From Prunella strophiata (Eukaryota; Chordata; Aves; Passeriformes; Prunellidae): a stretch of 64,000 nucleotides of DNA. Below are positions 29,001-39,200 of the stretch, in pieces. The notes beneath the pieces are model-generated. The model did no database searches, was not told where the DNA came from, and saw only the letters and a program-made list of their open reading frames with translations. How positions within the stretch are numbered: the stretch's first letter is position 1; each line of letters opens with the position of its first letter. Both the position numbers and the translations under genes were made by a program. The stretch lies in contig JAZBQD010000013.1 of assembly GCA_036583965.1 (NCBI GenBank), positions 11,121,848-11,185,847 of the forward strand, given 5' to 3'.

Positions 29001-32000
29001 AAAACAACACAAACTGAGGGAAAAGGCTTCATGATACCTGAAAGAGCTGCAGAGGATTAGGTCACTGAGGGGGAAAAATAACAATCCTGGACAGTTGCAA
29101 TACATTGAAATAATAAAATATTAATTATCTCAGTTTTATTTATCTGTATTAAGCCACTAACCTGCCTCCCAAAGAAGGAAGAGGCTGTTGGAGTACAACA
29201 GCCTTGAGCAGAACTAAAGCTGGTCAGGAAACAACCAGAACTGCATGAGAACTTCCAGAAAGAAACTCTAATACTGTATTGTGAGTTTTTAACTTTTCCA
29301 TCACCCAGTTTGTTCACTCCAGTACTCAACCACTGTTTGGTGCCACCTTCAAAACCAGATTGGCTTTACTGTTCAAGATTCTGAAGCTAACACATGTATC
29401 TTACAAATCAGAGTCCATTAATTTTCAGGCCAACCCAGATCCAATGTGTCACTGACTAATGAACATCAGACTTACTAACTTCTAATCCTGGTTGACAATA
29501 ATTTCCTGTGACCTCAGAATAAGGCACTTCCTCCCTCCCTGCCTCAGATTTCTGAGAAAAACACTCATCTCCCAGTATGCCACAGATGAGTTCAGAGGTG
29601 TAAAAATCCAGTGCAATAGAAACATACTCACTTTCTTCCTGAAAACTGAGAAGGAAAGTCCACAGGCTTTGCAGACGATGTTGGTGCCAGCTGCAGCAGG
29701 AGCTGGATATGCTGAGAAGCCCGTGCTTGGTGTAAACCTGAAGGGGCCAGCACCTCCCCCAAAGCCAGCCTGCTGGCCACGCACTGCTCCCGTGCCCATG
29801 ACTTCATTCAGCAACCCGCAGCAGGAAGCCCACATGGAAGTAGCTCCCGCCTGAAAACATCACAGAGAAAATGCAGAAAATGAGGATCTGGAAGCCCACA
29901 TCAGCTGGGACTTGCTGCTGAGGAGCTGCTGCACTCCATCTGTCACCATCCCAGGAGCACGTGGTGCCAGCTCCCAGAGCTCCGGGATCCCGGCGCGCTC
30001 ACGGCGCTGCCAGACCAGCCCCGCTCCCAAACCCAGGGTGGGAAGGATTTGCCTGAGAGGCCACGGCAGGCACAGGGAGCTCACACACACTGCTCCTCCT
30101 CTGGAGAACTCCTCACAAAGAGAGCCAGGAGTGAGGCACAGGGAGCTCACACTCACTGCTCCTCCTCTGGAGAGCTCCCCACAAAGAGAGCCAGGAGTGA
30201 GGCACAGGGAGCTCACACTCACTGCTCCTCCTCTGGAGAACTCCCCACAAAGAGCCAGGAGTGAGGCACAGGGAGCTCACACTCACTGCTCCTCCTCTGG
30301 AGAGCTCCCCACAAAGAGAGCCAGGAGTGAGGCACAGGGAGCTCACACTCACTGCTCCTCTCCTGGAGAACTCCCCACAAAGAGAGCCAGGAGTGAGGCA
30401 CAGGGAGCTCACATACTGCTCCTCCTCTGGAGAGCTCCCCACAAAGAGCCAGGAGTGAGGCACAGGGAGCTCACACTCACTGCTCCTCCTCTGGAGAGCT
30501 CCCCACAAAGAGAGCCAGGAGTCTGAGGCACAGGGAGCTCACACTCACTGCTCCTCCTCTGGAGAGCTCCCCACAAAGAGCCAGGAGTGAGGCACAGGGA
30601 GCTCACACTCACTGCTCCTCCTCTGGAGAACTCCCCACAAAGAGCCAGGAGTGAGAGGCACAGGGAGCTCACACTCACTGCTCCTCCTGAGGCACAGGGA
30701 GCTCACACTCACTGCCCCTCCTCTGGAGAACTCCCCACAAAGAGCCAGGAGTGAGAGGCACAGGGAGCTCACACTCACTGCTCCTCCTGAGGCACAGGGA
30801 GCTCACACTCACTGCTCCTCCTCTGGAGAGCTCCCCACAAAGAGAGCCAGGAGTCTGAGGAGTGATGCAACAGCAGAGCAAGGAAGGAGTGACTGACAGC
30901 CCAGTGCAGGTGAGGGGCAAGCCCTGAACGGTGACAGCAGGAACAGCAACTTCTCGTGATTAATGCACAACTGTCCCTGCAGATCTGCTCCAGAACTCAT
31001 CCAGCTCCTGCATGACTCACAACAAAGCTCTCTCTAAAATAACATTCCCAGTTTTCAAACTTGAAAACCAATCTTCAGTAGAAGATAATTACAGTTGGGT
31101 CTCACTGAAAAGGAAACATTTTTCAAGATCTCCCTGAACCTTGTTTTGTTGCCTTACAAAATGTCTAACAAAAGTTAATAAATCTAAATAAACTTATATT
31201 CTACTGATTGTATTTCAGTTTTGAGTCACATAATGTTAAAACAGTGGAAATCCTGAACACATAAACAAAGTGCTACTTTTTATCCCTGGAAGTCTTTAGC
31301 ACTTGATTCTCTATCAAAAGCTCATATTCTACTTAAAGGTGGAATTTGGACTCCAAGTTGGGCAGGTCACAAGTTTAATCACTGTCAGGTGGCTCCCTGA
31401 GACCTGCTAGAAAAAACATGAAGGGTAAACAGGATCACATCAGGTTCTCCCTGAAAGGAAACTCAATTATTTTTTCATATTTTTTTCTTTAGCAGCTATT
31501 TTCTTTCTCATTCCAGGGCAGCATTATTTTTTCCTCAAAGCACCAAGACAGAAAATAATTGCTTTTGAGACTTTAAAATCTTGTTGTAAAACCCCAACCA
31601 GCCAGAACACACACTTCAGCTCTGTAACGTGGTGCTTTAATTCCTGGTGTAACTACACCAATTTCTAGATGAAGTGGCACATTTGCCCTGAACTGAACAC
31701 AATCCTCTGACACTTGTGGGAACTTAATGCCAGAATAACTGGGGATGAACCAGAATGTCTCCTTTCAAACCACAGAGCACAAAAGGCAAGAACAGGAGCT
31801 TCAGTTACAGCATCAAATATACATTCTAATTAAATCCTCTCATCTGTTAAATCCACTCATCATTATGGGTACTTCAACAGCAGAATTCATCCTGGTGAAA
31901 CAAGAACCCTCCGTGCCCTGGGCACCCCAGGAGCTCTTCCTCAGCTTCCTCCAGGGAGGAACTCCAGCAGCCCTTCCCTGACCCCCAGGGAGCTCACACA

Positions 32001-34033
32001 GCTCACTCCAGCCTGCAGCTCCCAGCCCAGACTCAAACCAAAGCTTGTTTCATACTTCTCCTCTATAAGCACTGTGGACATGCATTAATATTAATTTTCC
32101 CTGGACAAAACATAATTATCTTGGTTTATTAGGCAAGAGGAATTAACTTTCCAGAAATGCATACTGCAAACCAGTGACAGTCCAGCAGAGCTCTGAGTTT
32201 TAAAACTTGGAACTTCTGAAAAATACTTCCTCTCATCTTAAGGGAAAGATGCAACACAACCATTCCTCTCATTCATCACCTCTTCTTCAAAACTGAGAAG
32301 CTAATTTATAATTATCTAAACATTTCAAAGCAGTCATTTATAAATAACAGAAAAATAAAAGAATTAACCAAGGATCTGTCAAAATTCAACTTCCTTTTTT
32401 ACACCACTGTGGGTTGCTCAGGGGGTCAGAGCAGCAGGACACAATGATTGAAAGGACATGAGACATCTGACACCACAACCCTGGCCTGAGAGTTTAACAC
32501 CTGCTTCTTAGACTTATTTTATTCCAGAGCCTGTAACAACTGCTCAGACATCACTGTCAACACCAAACATATATATTTTTAGGAACTTTTAGTTACCCAT
32601 TTTGGACATATGGAAGTTGTTGGTATCAAACAGAAAATCTCTTTATCTTGCTGCCAACCACTCACTTCAGGTGAAAGGCAGGGCTACGTGGGCATTAATT
32701 TTCTCCTTAACCCACATCACCTGTGGATTCCTTCTGTGCCCTCAGGTCATTAACTGATAATTGAATTACAGCGTCTAGACTCTCCATATTGCTCAGTACA
32801 GAAATGGCACCGTGCTGAGAAGCACCAACACAACACACAAATTAAACACGCTAAAACAAAAAATCCCTCCCTTGAGAATTAATCAAAACATTCCAAATTT
32901 CTGCACCAAAACCATCAATCTCCACTTCCATGGACAAGCTGCCATCGGTATCTTCCCTATCCATACCTTATGTGCATCTCACAGGAGCAAAACCCTGCGT
33001 TCCAACTTCTCTGCGGCTGTTTTCAGCTTTAAGGGTGTCCAGTTACCTGAGGAGGATTTCACCTGCTGCTCCTGACACACCTGTGCAACCTGGGTGTGCT
33101 CCCAAAGCCTCAGAACGACAGGAGAGCGATGGGAGGGATTTATTTTAATCATTTTAACAGAAACTTCCTCTTTACCCCCACCTTTGGACCGAGCGGAGCT
33201 TTTCCGGGACGGCCCAGCAGCCCCGGGCGCGGCGCGGCGCCTCAGGGGAGCGCCGGGGCTCCGGGAGCCGCCGCGGAGCCCCTCGCAGGCCCGGCCCGGC
33301 CCGGCCCGGCCCGGCCCGGCCCGGCCCGGCCCGGCCCGGCCCGGCCCGGCCCGGCCCGGCCCGGCCCGGCCCGGCCCGGCCCGGCCCGGCCCGGCCCGGC
33401 CCGGCCCGGCCCGGCCCGGCCCGGCCCGGCCCGGCCCGGCCCGGCCCGGCCCGGCCCGGCCCGGCCCGGCCCGGCCCGGCCCGGCCCGGCCCGGCCCGGC
33501 CCGGCCCGGCCCGGCCCGGCCCGGCCCGGCCCGGCCCGGCCCGGCCCGGCCCGGCCCGGCCCGGCCCGGCCCGGCCCGGCCCGGCCCGGCCCGGCCCGGC
33601 CCGGCCCGGCCCGGCCCGGCCCGGCCCGGCCCGGCCCGGCCCGGCCCGGCCCGGCCCGGCCCGGCCCGGCCCGGCCCGGCCCGGCCCGGCCCGGCCCGGC
33701 CCGGCCCGGCCCGGCCCGGCCCGGCCCGGCCCGGCCCGGCCCGGCCCGGCCCGGCCCGGCCCGGCCCGGCCCGGCCCGGCCCGGCCCGGCCCGGCCCCGG
33801 CACGGCCCGGGCCGCTGACTCAGCGCGGGGCCGCTCGGTCCGGCCCGGGCTCCCCTCACAGCGCGGCGGGGCCTGAGGCGAGCCGGGAGGGGCGGCCCGG
33901 CCCGGACATCCCGCCGGGCGCCCGGCCCCGTCACCCGCCCGCTTCCCCCCTTCCTCCTTCCTTGCCCGCAGAGGGAGAAGCGCTCTCCGGCCGGCGGCGC
34001 CCCTCACGGGCACGGATCCCCCCTCACCTTCAT
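25872..34033 (-). CDS. RNF34: RNF34 (RING finger E3 ubiquitin ligase, CARP1), complete
   Basis: Six coding exons read on the minus strand are 34033-34028, 29850-29632, 28317-27928, 27599-27546, 27316-27115 and 26059-25872. They sum to 1059 nt: 352 residues plus TAA, against about 372 in human. The protein has an N-terminal FYVE-like zinc region (VCKACGLSF, then [12 protein letters not shown] and RRCSTC), a SAP-like helical segment ([13 protein letters not shown]), a Glu-rich linker, a second SAP-like segment ([20 protein letters not shown]) and a C-terminal RING (C-RI-C, C-GH, C-TK-C, CPIC). The family ubiquitinates caspases-8/10, p53 and PGC-1alpha among other targets and associates with membranes. 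RNF34 lies tail to tail with KDM2B and head to head with ANAPC5. RFFL is the nearest paralogue; the start [20 protein letters not shown] matches RNF34. Confidence 0.96.
26060..27114 (-). other. RNF34 intron 5
   Basis: About 1 kb, with no exon or repeat recognised. Confidence 0.6.
27115..27316 (-). CDS. RNF34: RNF34 exon 5: second SAP-like segment
   Basis: It starts [20 protein letters not shown] and contains [20 protein letters not shown] and [20 protein letters not shown]. It ends in phase 1 at donor GTAGGT. The 202-nt length agrees with the incoming phase of the RING exon. Confidence 0.95.
27546..27599 (-). CDS. RNF34: RNF34 exon 4: acidic linker
   Basis: It has 18 codons, [18 protein letters not shown], phase 0 to phase 0, with acceptor TACACAG and donor GTGAGA. 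It is shorter than the long Asp/Glu run I recall in human RNF34, which accounts for much of the length difference. Confidence 0.9.
27928..28317 (-). CDS. RNF34: RNF34 exon 3: FYVE-like zinc domain and SAP-like segment
   Basis: It has 130 codons in phase 0, with acceptor TTTCCCCTCAG. It starts [20 protein letters not shown], then [18 protein letters not shown] and [18 protein letters not shown]. The exon ends in a Ser-rich segment ([18 protein letters not shown]) and TPSR. The donor GTACAG is a weak match to consensus, but the phase and next exon fit. Confidence 0.95.
28318..29631 (-). other. RNF34 intron 2
   Basis: AT-rich, 1.3 kb; no exon, RNA gene or recognisable transposon was seen. Confidence 0.6.
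29632..29850 (-). CDS. RNF34: RNF34 exon 2: N-terminus and first zinc ligands
   Basis: The acceptor is GTTTTCAG and the donor GTGAGTATG on the minus strand; the 73 codons are in phase 0. It encodes [20 protein letters not shown] and a glycine-rich stretch, ending [16 protein letters not shown], which is the first cysteine pair of the FYVE-like domain. Confidence 0.95.
30068..30862. repeat. Minisatellite, unit about 66 bp, about 13 copies
   Basis: The anchor GGCACAGGGAGCTCAC recurs at about 30068, 30134, 30200, 30264, 30330, 30398, 30457, 30527, 30590, 30657, 30690, 30755 and 30788. A full unit continues with CACTGCTCCTCCTCTGGAGA and CCCCACAAAGAGAGCCAGGA. Units differ by small deletions (AGAGAG to AGAG) and two are cut to about 33 bp. 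Open frames on both strands over it are periodic by-products. Confidence 0.95.
33289..33795. repeat. Uninterrupted CCGGC pentanucleotide array, about 100 copies
   Basis: Every base from about 33289 to 33795 fits a perfect 5-bp repeat (GGCCC on plus, GGGCC on the RNF34-sense strand). No interruption was seen. It lies in RNF34 intron 1 beside the CpG island. All six frames stay open and spell five-residue repeats of Gly/Pro/Ala/Arg, giving the very long false ORFs here. Confidence 0.97.
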
Positions 34034-34215
34034 GGCCGCTCCCGCACGCTCCAAGCGCCGCCGCCCCCGCCCCGCGCGACCCCGCCGGGCCGCCGCTCGG
34101 AGGGCGGGCCCTGCCCGCCGCGCCGCACGCCATGGCTGCCGCGCCGCCGCGCCGCGCGCCTATTGGCTGCCGCGCCCCGACGGCGAGCGGGAGCGACCAA
34201 TGGGAGCAGAGGACA
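33800..34215 (-). promoter_or_regulatory. RNF34: RNF34 CpG island, promoter and 5' UTR
   Basis: GC-rich and CpG-dense sequence surrounds the RNF34 start codon. On the RNF34 strand there is a CCAAT box (ATTGG on plus at 34162-34166), and an opposite-orientation CCAAT lies at 34197-34201. The transcription start should lie between the ATG (34033) and about 34160; it cannot be fixed from sequence. Confidence 0.7.
34028..34033 (-). CDS. RNF34: RNF34 exon 1 coding part (Met-Lys)
   Basis: On the minus strand GCGGCC-ATG-AAG is followed directly by the donor GTGAGG at 34027. Exon 2 begins GCG GGA GCT ACT TCC ATG, so the join gives MKAGATSM, the known mammalian N-terminus. The initiation exon therefore supplies only two codons. 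It sits in a CpG island with 5' UTR to its right. Confidence 0.9.
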
Positions 34216-34234
34216 CGGCGGGGCCGAGGGGCCA

Positions 34235-34784
34235 GATGGGACACGGAGGGGCACTGATGGGACACGGAGGGTGGCACTGATGGGACACGGAGGGGCAATG
34301 ATGGGACACGGAGGGTGGCACTGATGGGGCACGGAGGGTGGCACTGATGGGGACACGGAGGGTGGCACTGATGGGACACGGAGGGTGGCACTGATGGGGA
34401 CACGGAGGGTGGCACTGATGGAGCACGGAGGGTGGCACTGATGGGGCACCGAGGGGACACGGAGGGTGGCACTGATGGGGCACCGAGGGGGCACTGATGG
34501 GACACGGAGGGGACACCGAGGGTGGCACTGATGGAGCACAGAGGGTGGCACTGATGGGGCACGGAGGATGGCACTGATGGGGCACGGAGGGTGGCACTGA
34601 TGGGACACCGAGGGGACACCGAGGGTGGCACTGATGGAGCACGGAGGGTGGCATTGATGGGGCACCAAGGGGGCAATGATGGGACACGGAGGGGGCACTG
34701 ATGGGGCACCGAGGGGGCACTGATGGAGCACGGAGGGTGGCATTGATGGGGCACCGGGGGGGCACTGATGGAGCACGGAGGGTG
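34235..34784. repeat. Minisatellite, unit 22-23 bp, upstream of RNF34
   Basis: Variants of GGTGGCACTGATGGGACACG plus GAG are repeated about 23-25 times, with mixed subunits such as GGGGCACCGAGGGG. It begins about 70 bp beyond the RNF34 CCAAT box and ends near a CR1 fragment. Minus-strand ORFs rich in PSVPHQCHPPCS-type repeats come from this array. Confidence 0.93.
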
Positions 34785-34829
34785 ACACCCCTGCAGTCAC
34801 AGAGCTCGGCACCGATGGGGCTCCGAGGT

Positions 34830-35175
34830 GCTGCTGTTCCCCCACTGGGCCCTGGCAGGTCTGGAGCGCTGCGTGCAGCTCCGCGCTCAGCGGAAGGCTC
34901 GGGCACGGAGGGAGAGGCTGTGGGAGCTGAGTGCAGGAGAGGGGCTGAGAGGGGACCTCATCAATCCATGCCAGCAGCTCCCAGGGCTGCCAGGGGGACG
35001 GTGCCAGGCTCTTCTTGGTAGTGCCCAGTGACGGGAATGGCCATAAAGTAAACTACAAGAAGTTTCACCTCAACGTGAGGAAGAGCTGCTTTCCATGGAG
35101 GGTGGCAGAGCTGGAGCTGCCCAGGGACAGGGAGAATCCCCGTGGATTCTCCCTCTGTGGAGCCCTGCAGTGCCA
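34830..35175 (+). mobile_element. CR1 LINE fragment, plus orientation
   Basis: The sequence around 35055-35110 (ACAAGAAGTTTCACCTCAAC, GTGAGGAAGAGCTGCTTT) is the common CR1 3' region motif, followed by GTGGCAGAGCTGGAGCTGCC. It is 5'-truncated and carries no reverse transcriptase. Confidence 0.75.
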
Positions 35176-35395
35176 CCCCTGCCATGGCAGGGACACCTTC
35201 CACTGTCCCAAGCCCCAGTGTCCAGCCTGGCCTTGGGCACTGCCAGGGATCCAGGGGCAGCCCCAGCTGCTCTGGGCACCCTGTGCCAGGGCCTCAGCAC
35301 CTTCTGAGTAAAGAATTTCCCCCTAACACCTGACCCAAATCCACCCTCTGTCAGTTTTATTCCACCAAGCCCTTTGGTGAGAACCATTCAACTTG
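35176..35395 (-). mobile_element. CR1 LINE fragment, minus orientation
   Basis: Sequence such as CACCCTGTGCCAGGGCCTCA and CCTGGCCTTGGGCACTGCC matches, in reverse complement, the same CR1 segment seen at 36930-37380. It lies directly against a plus-oriented CR1 fragment. Confidence 0.7.
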
Positions 35396-36929
35396 AGAAA
35401 AGATTTATTATTTAAAAATCCACTTCTGGTGAACTCCAAATGCCATTATTATTTTCTCTAGGCTGTGAGTGGGATATATATAAATAAAATAATAATTATA
35501 GACTGCAAGAACTGAAAGCTTTTAACCAGAAGATTACATGAAAGAAAATCCAGCAGTACAAACCTGAGCAAGGCTTCAGGAAAGCTTTATGTAAGAGCAC
35601 ACAGGGCCAAGAACCAGGCAGGGCTTTGCCAAAAAGAGGAACAGACAAAAGTGGCTGAAAATAAACACAGAGCACAAATCAAATTTACCCCTACAAAGGG
35701 TTGGATGCAATCTGCTAATTTCTGCAGGAAGAATCTATTTTTGGAGCAAATGAGATACAAGAAGTGGGTAAAAAAAGAAAAAAAAAAGGTGTGTAATTGC
35801 CAGGTGAATGGCACAGTCCTGGCAGCTTCAGGAGTAAGAGCAGATAGTGCACACAGCCCAAATCCTGGATTTGCAGTGACACCATAGTTGAATTCAAAAC
35901 CAGGTCACCTTTTTTCAGAAATGCTTATGCTCCTTGACAAGCTTTAGATATGCTCTAAACTTGTACACATGACTTAATAGAAAATTACTTTTCCCCCCCC
36001 CAATAATAGCTTGCCATTTTAGTCAAAGTGAGAGAAAAAATAGAAAAGCCTTGTGAATACAACGTTGGAGTTTGCAATGGCACATTCCTCACATTTCTCA
36101 TGCAAGGGATTGCTTTAAGACACCTTAAAAATATCAGTACAGTTTGTTTTTTAAGAAGTTCTATGTCATCTAAACTCTGACAATTCAGTATCACCCTTGA
36201 AATACCCAGTTATAAATATATTTTTGTTAATAATATTACATTAAAACATGAGAACTCCCTTTGCAGTCACTGTAATGGGGTAAAAGCTGTCCCAAACCAA
36301 GCAAAACCCAACATTTTCCCTTTTTTCTCTGTTAAGGATTTGCTAACAAGAAATCCTCCCAAACACAGATGTTTTAGGGAGTAACGTGGGCCTGACAGAG
36401 CTGAGATCTGGTGACAGTGCTGGCAGCTGCACTTGCCACTCCTGCCTTAATTTGGGCAGATCTGGATGAATCATGTCCTCAACATGTGATGGGAGATGAC
36501 TTTTACTGCATTAGCATGCCCAGACTGTAACCACACTGAGGGTTTGAAACCAGGACCCTGAACTGTGCCAGCTACTCCGTGGGTGAAAAGCAGCACTTCA
36601 AGAGGTTCTATTAATAAAAGCCTTGCCCTCACTGAGCCTCCTGGACTGTGCCAAAGCAGCATTAAAAGATTTAAATCTATTACTGAGAGATGTCCCATTT
36701 CCTTCTGCCACCAAATAACAAGTGACAACGACTCACTGCAGCTCTGTAATCCCCCAAGGCTTTACACAGCACCAGAGCCAGAGGGAGGGGAGGGATTCTT
36801 CCCAGGAATATTAATTTGGTTTCAATTTAACCATCTGCAGAATTTAATTGTGAAGTTAAAAAAGACAAATTGAATCGCTGGGCTTTATCTGGGGATTCCA
36901 GGTTGGATAATAATGGCTGTGGGAAGGAT
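35396..36929. other. RNF34-ANAPC5 intergenic DNA
   Basis: About 1.5 kb of AT-rich sequence with no gene, RNA or repeat recognised beyond short A and C runs (C run at about 35994-36001). Confidence 0.6.
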
Positions 36930-37378
36930 CAGGGAATCACAGAATTAGAATGGTTTGGGTTGGAAGGGACCCTAAAGATCATTTAGTTCCAATCCCCTGC
37001 TATTGGACTCCTTCCCCTATCCCAGATTACTCCAAGCCCCCCTCAGCCTGGCCTTGGACACTTCCAGGGATCCAGGGGCACCCTGTGCCAGGGCCTCACC
37101 TCCCTCCCAGGGAGGAATTTCTTCCCAAAATCCCAGCTAACCCTGCCCTCTGCCAGTGGGATCCATTCCCATGTCCTGTCACTTGTGAACAGCCTCTCTC
37201 TGTCTTTCTTGCCCCTTCAGGCCCTGGAAGGCCACAGTGAGGTCACCCCAACACTTCTCTTTTCCAGGCTGAACGACCCCAATCCTCTCAGCCTTTCCTC
37301 ACAGGAGAACTGCTCCATCCCCTGAGACCACCCTGCTGCCCCCCCTGGCCTGGCTGCTGGGCACAGCCTGTTTTAGGT
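36930..37378 (-). mobile_element. CR1 LINE 3' fragment, minus orientation
   Basis: It begins with TCACAGAATTAGAATGGTTT and GGGTTGGAAGGGACCCTAAA, the reverse complement of the CR1 3' end, and continues with CAGCCTGGCCTTGGACACTT and GGCTGAACGACCCCAATCCT. About 450 bp; no coding capacity remains. Confidence 0.88.
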
Positions 37379-38424
37379 GAGATAAAAGATGACTTTTCCA
37401 ACTGGCTTCCCTCACCTTGGATTTAATACAATCAAAGTCATCTCTCACTGCTGGGTGTCAGGCGTGAGAGCTGATTTAAATCCACTCTAAAAGTGTCATC
37501 TGAGTGCTCTCCCTGCACCACCCACTGAAGGGCTGTCAGCAGAGCTCACTCTGGCTCCAGAGCATTGCACAGAAACACCAGAAGCAGATGTTTGTCATTT
37601 CCTTTTCCCTCCCAGCCTTTATCTCATCCCCTCCCCTCCCTGCCACGCCACCAGCCCCGTGTTTCCACCCAGGCTTTATTTTCAGGAACTGGCAGCAAAT
37701 TGACCTTTCAGACATAATAGCTGCTGTTCCTGCCTGGGCTCTGTGCTCAGACACACTCCATGAGTTCATTGAGGGCGAGGAAATGATCATTAATTACACC
37801 AGCAGCAAGCTACAATGTTAAGTGTCTTAAATGTAAATGTCTCCTAGAAAATTACCCCTGCTTGATTTGCCTCCTCCTCCTCTCACCACCCCCAGGCATG
37901 AATCAGGAGCAGCGCAATGGAAATCCCCAGGGACATGCAGATGTAGAATAATATTGAGTTTTGTTTTGCTCTCACTTCCAAAAATGAGAACTATTATAAT
38001 AATTGGAGTATTTTCTTTGGGAATATGATGCCTTAATGAAGTACTTTAACAAGTTATTGAGAAAATAAAAACTTACATGTGGAAACATCTTTAAGGCATC
38101 ACAATTGCAGGAAATCCAGAGGGGAGTGAATTCACTCTGTGGTGTTCTCTGTAACATGGAAATGCTCGTGTCAGGGCACAGAGAAAATGTATTAGCTAGG
38201 TGGGTTCATCTAAATTTTACTGGATAAAAGATGTAACTTTTTACCCCTTGGGCTGCTTGACTTGTGGAAACCTCCACCTTGCAGCCTGTGCAGAATAAAC
38301 AACACCTCCTTTTTAAACCAGACTCTGTGTCTGTTTGGAGAGCTCTCAAAATCAGTAACCCCACCAAGCCTCTGCCTGTGGTCACCTGTATCTCACCTGG
38401 TTCAAGTGTGGCCATCTCCATTAA
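37379..38424. other. Intergenic DNA upstream of ANAPC5
   Basis: No gene or RNA was recognised. The sequence is AT-rich and unremarkable. Confidence 0.55.
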
Positions 38425-38850
38425 TCACAGGATCATTAAAGTTGGAGAAGACTTCCAAGATTATCAAGTCTAAACAATCACCAAACCCCACTGCAAAGTG
38501 CCATGTCTACTTGTTTTTTGGACACTTCCAGGCATGATGACTCCACCACTTCCCTGCTCAGCCCCTTCCAGTGCTTCTCCACTCTTTCAGTGGAGAAATT
38601 CCTCCTGATGTCAGCCCTGCCCCTGCCCTGGCCCAGCCTGAGGCCGTTCCCTCTCCTCCTGTCCCTGTTCCCTGGAGCACAGCCCGATCCCCCGGCTGTC
38701 CCCTCCTGTCAGGAGCTGTGCAGAGCCACAAGGTCCCCCCTGAGCCTCCTTTGCTCCAGCCTGAGCCCCTTCCCAGCTCCCTCAGCCTCTCCTGGGGCTC
38801 CAGCCCCTCAAGGCCTCGCTTGGCGTGAGGGGCCCAGAACTGACCCCAGG
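38425..38850 (-). mobile_element. CR1 LINE 3' fragment next to ANAPC5 promoter
   Basis: It starts AATCACAGGATCATTAAAGT then TGGAGAAGACTTCCAAGATT, a typical reverse-complement CR1 3' end. It runs on through CCCTTCCAGTGCTTCTCCAC to GGGGCTCCAGCCCCTCAAGG. It ends about 350 bp before the ANAPC5 ATG. Confidence 0.88.
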
Positions 38851-38924
38851 GTTTGCGGCGCCTCAGTAGTCAGCGCCAGCACAGAGAGAAAATGTCCGTT
38901 CCCTTATCTAGCAGATATCTCCTC

Positions 38925-39200
38925 AGGGCTGCTGCAGCGGCCCGAGCGCGGCCCATGCCCTCGCTGTGCGCGGCCCGTCCATCGCCGAGCGCGGGGCAGC
39001 CGCCGCGCGGACCCTTTTCCCCCGGAACGTCTCTCTCGCGCCCGGCCGCCGTGTCGGCCCGGCCGCGACGGCGCACATCCCCTCCTCTGATTGGCTGCGG
39101 CGCTGCGCGCGCGCCGGCGGCGGGGGCGGCGATTGGCCGGCGGTGGGGGCGGGAGGGCGCGCGCGCGGTTTCCCGGGCGACGGGCGGGCCCGGCGCCGCC
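38925..39200 (+). promoter_or_regulatory. ANAPC5: ANAPC5 CpG-island promoter and 5' UTR
   Basis: A CpG-dense block lies immediately upstream of the ANAPC5 ATG. Two inverted CCAAT boxes (ATTGG at 39090-39094 and 39132-39136) and GC boxes of GGGGGCGG type (39122 and about 39145) sit 60-110 bp from the ATG, as in housekeeping promoters. No TATA box was seen. The start codon context GCCGCCATGG is optimal. Confidence 0.75.

Larger units (their letters stand above)
29851..34027 (-). other. RNF34: RNF34 intron 1, repeat-bearing
   Basis: This 4.2-kb intron separates the two-codon first exon from exon 2. It contains a 66-bp minisatellite close to exon 2, about 2.3 kb of AT-rich sequence with nothing recognised (30870-33180), and a 507-bp CCGGC pentamer array about 230 bp inside the donor. 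Confidence 0.85.

Noticed and set aside
29912..30526. Plus-strand ORF of 204 codons over the 66-bp minisatellite
   Set aside because: The period is close to a multiple of three, so repeats keep frames open; both strands show this and it lies in an RNF34 intron.
32979..34754. 591-codon minus-strand ORF and similar 230-260 codon ORFs on plus
   Set aside because: They are produced by the stop-free pentamer array and the 22-bp minisatellite; the residues are pure repeats (GRAGP, PHQCHPPCS) with no domain.
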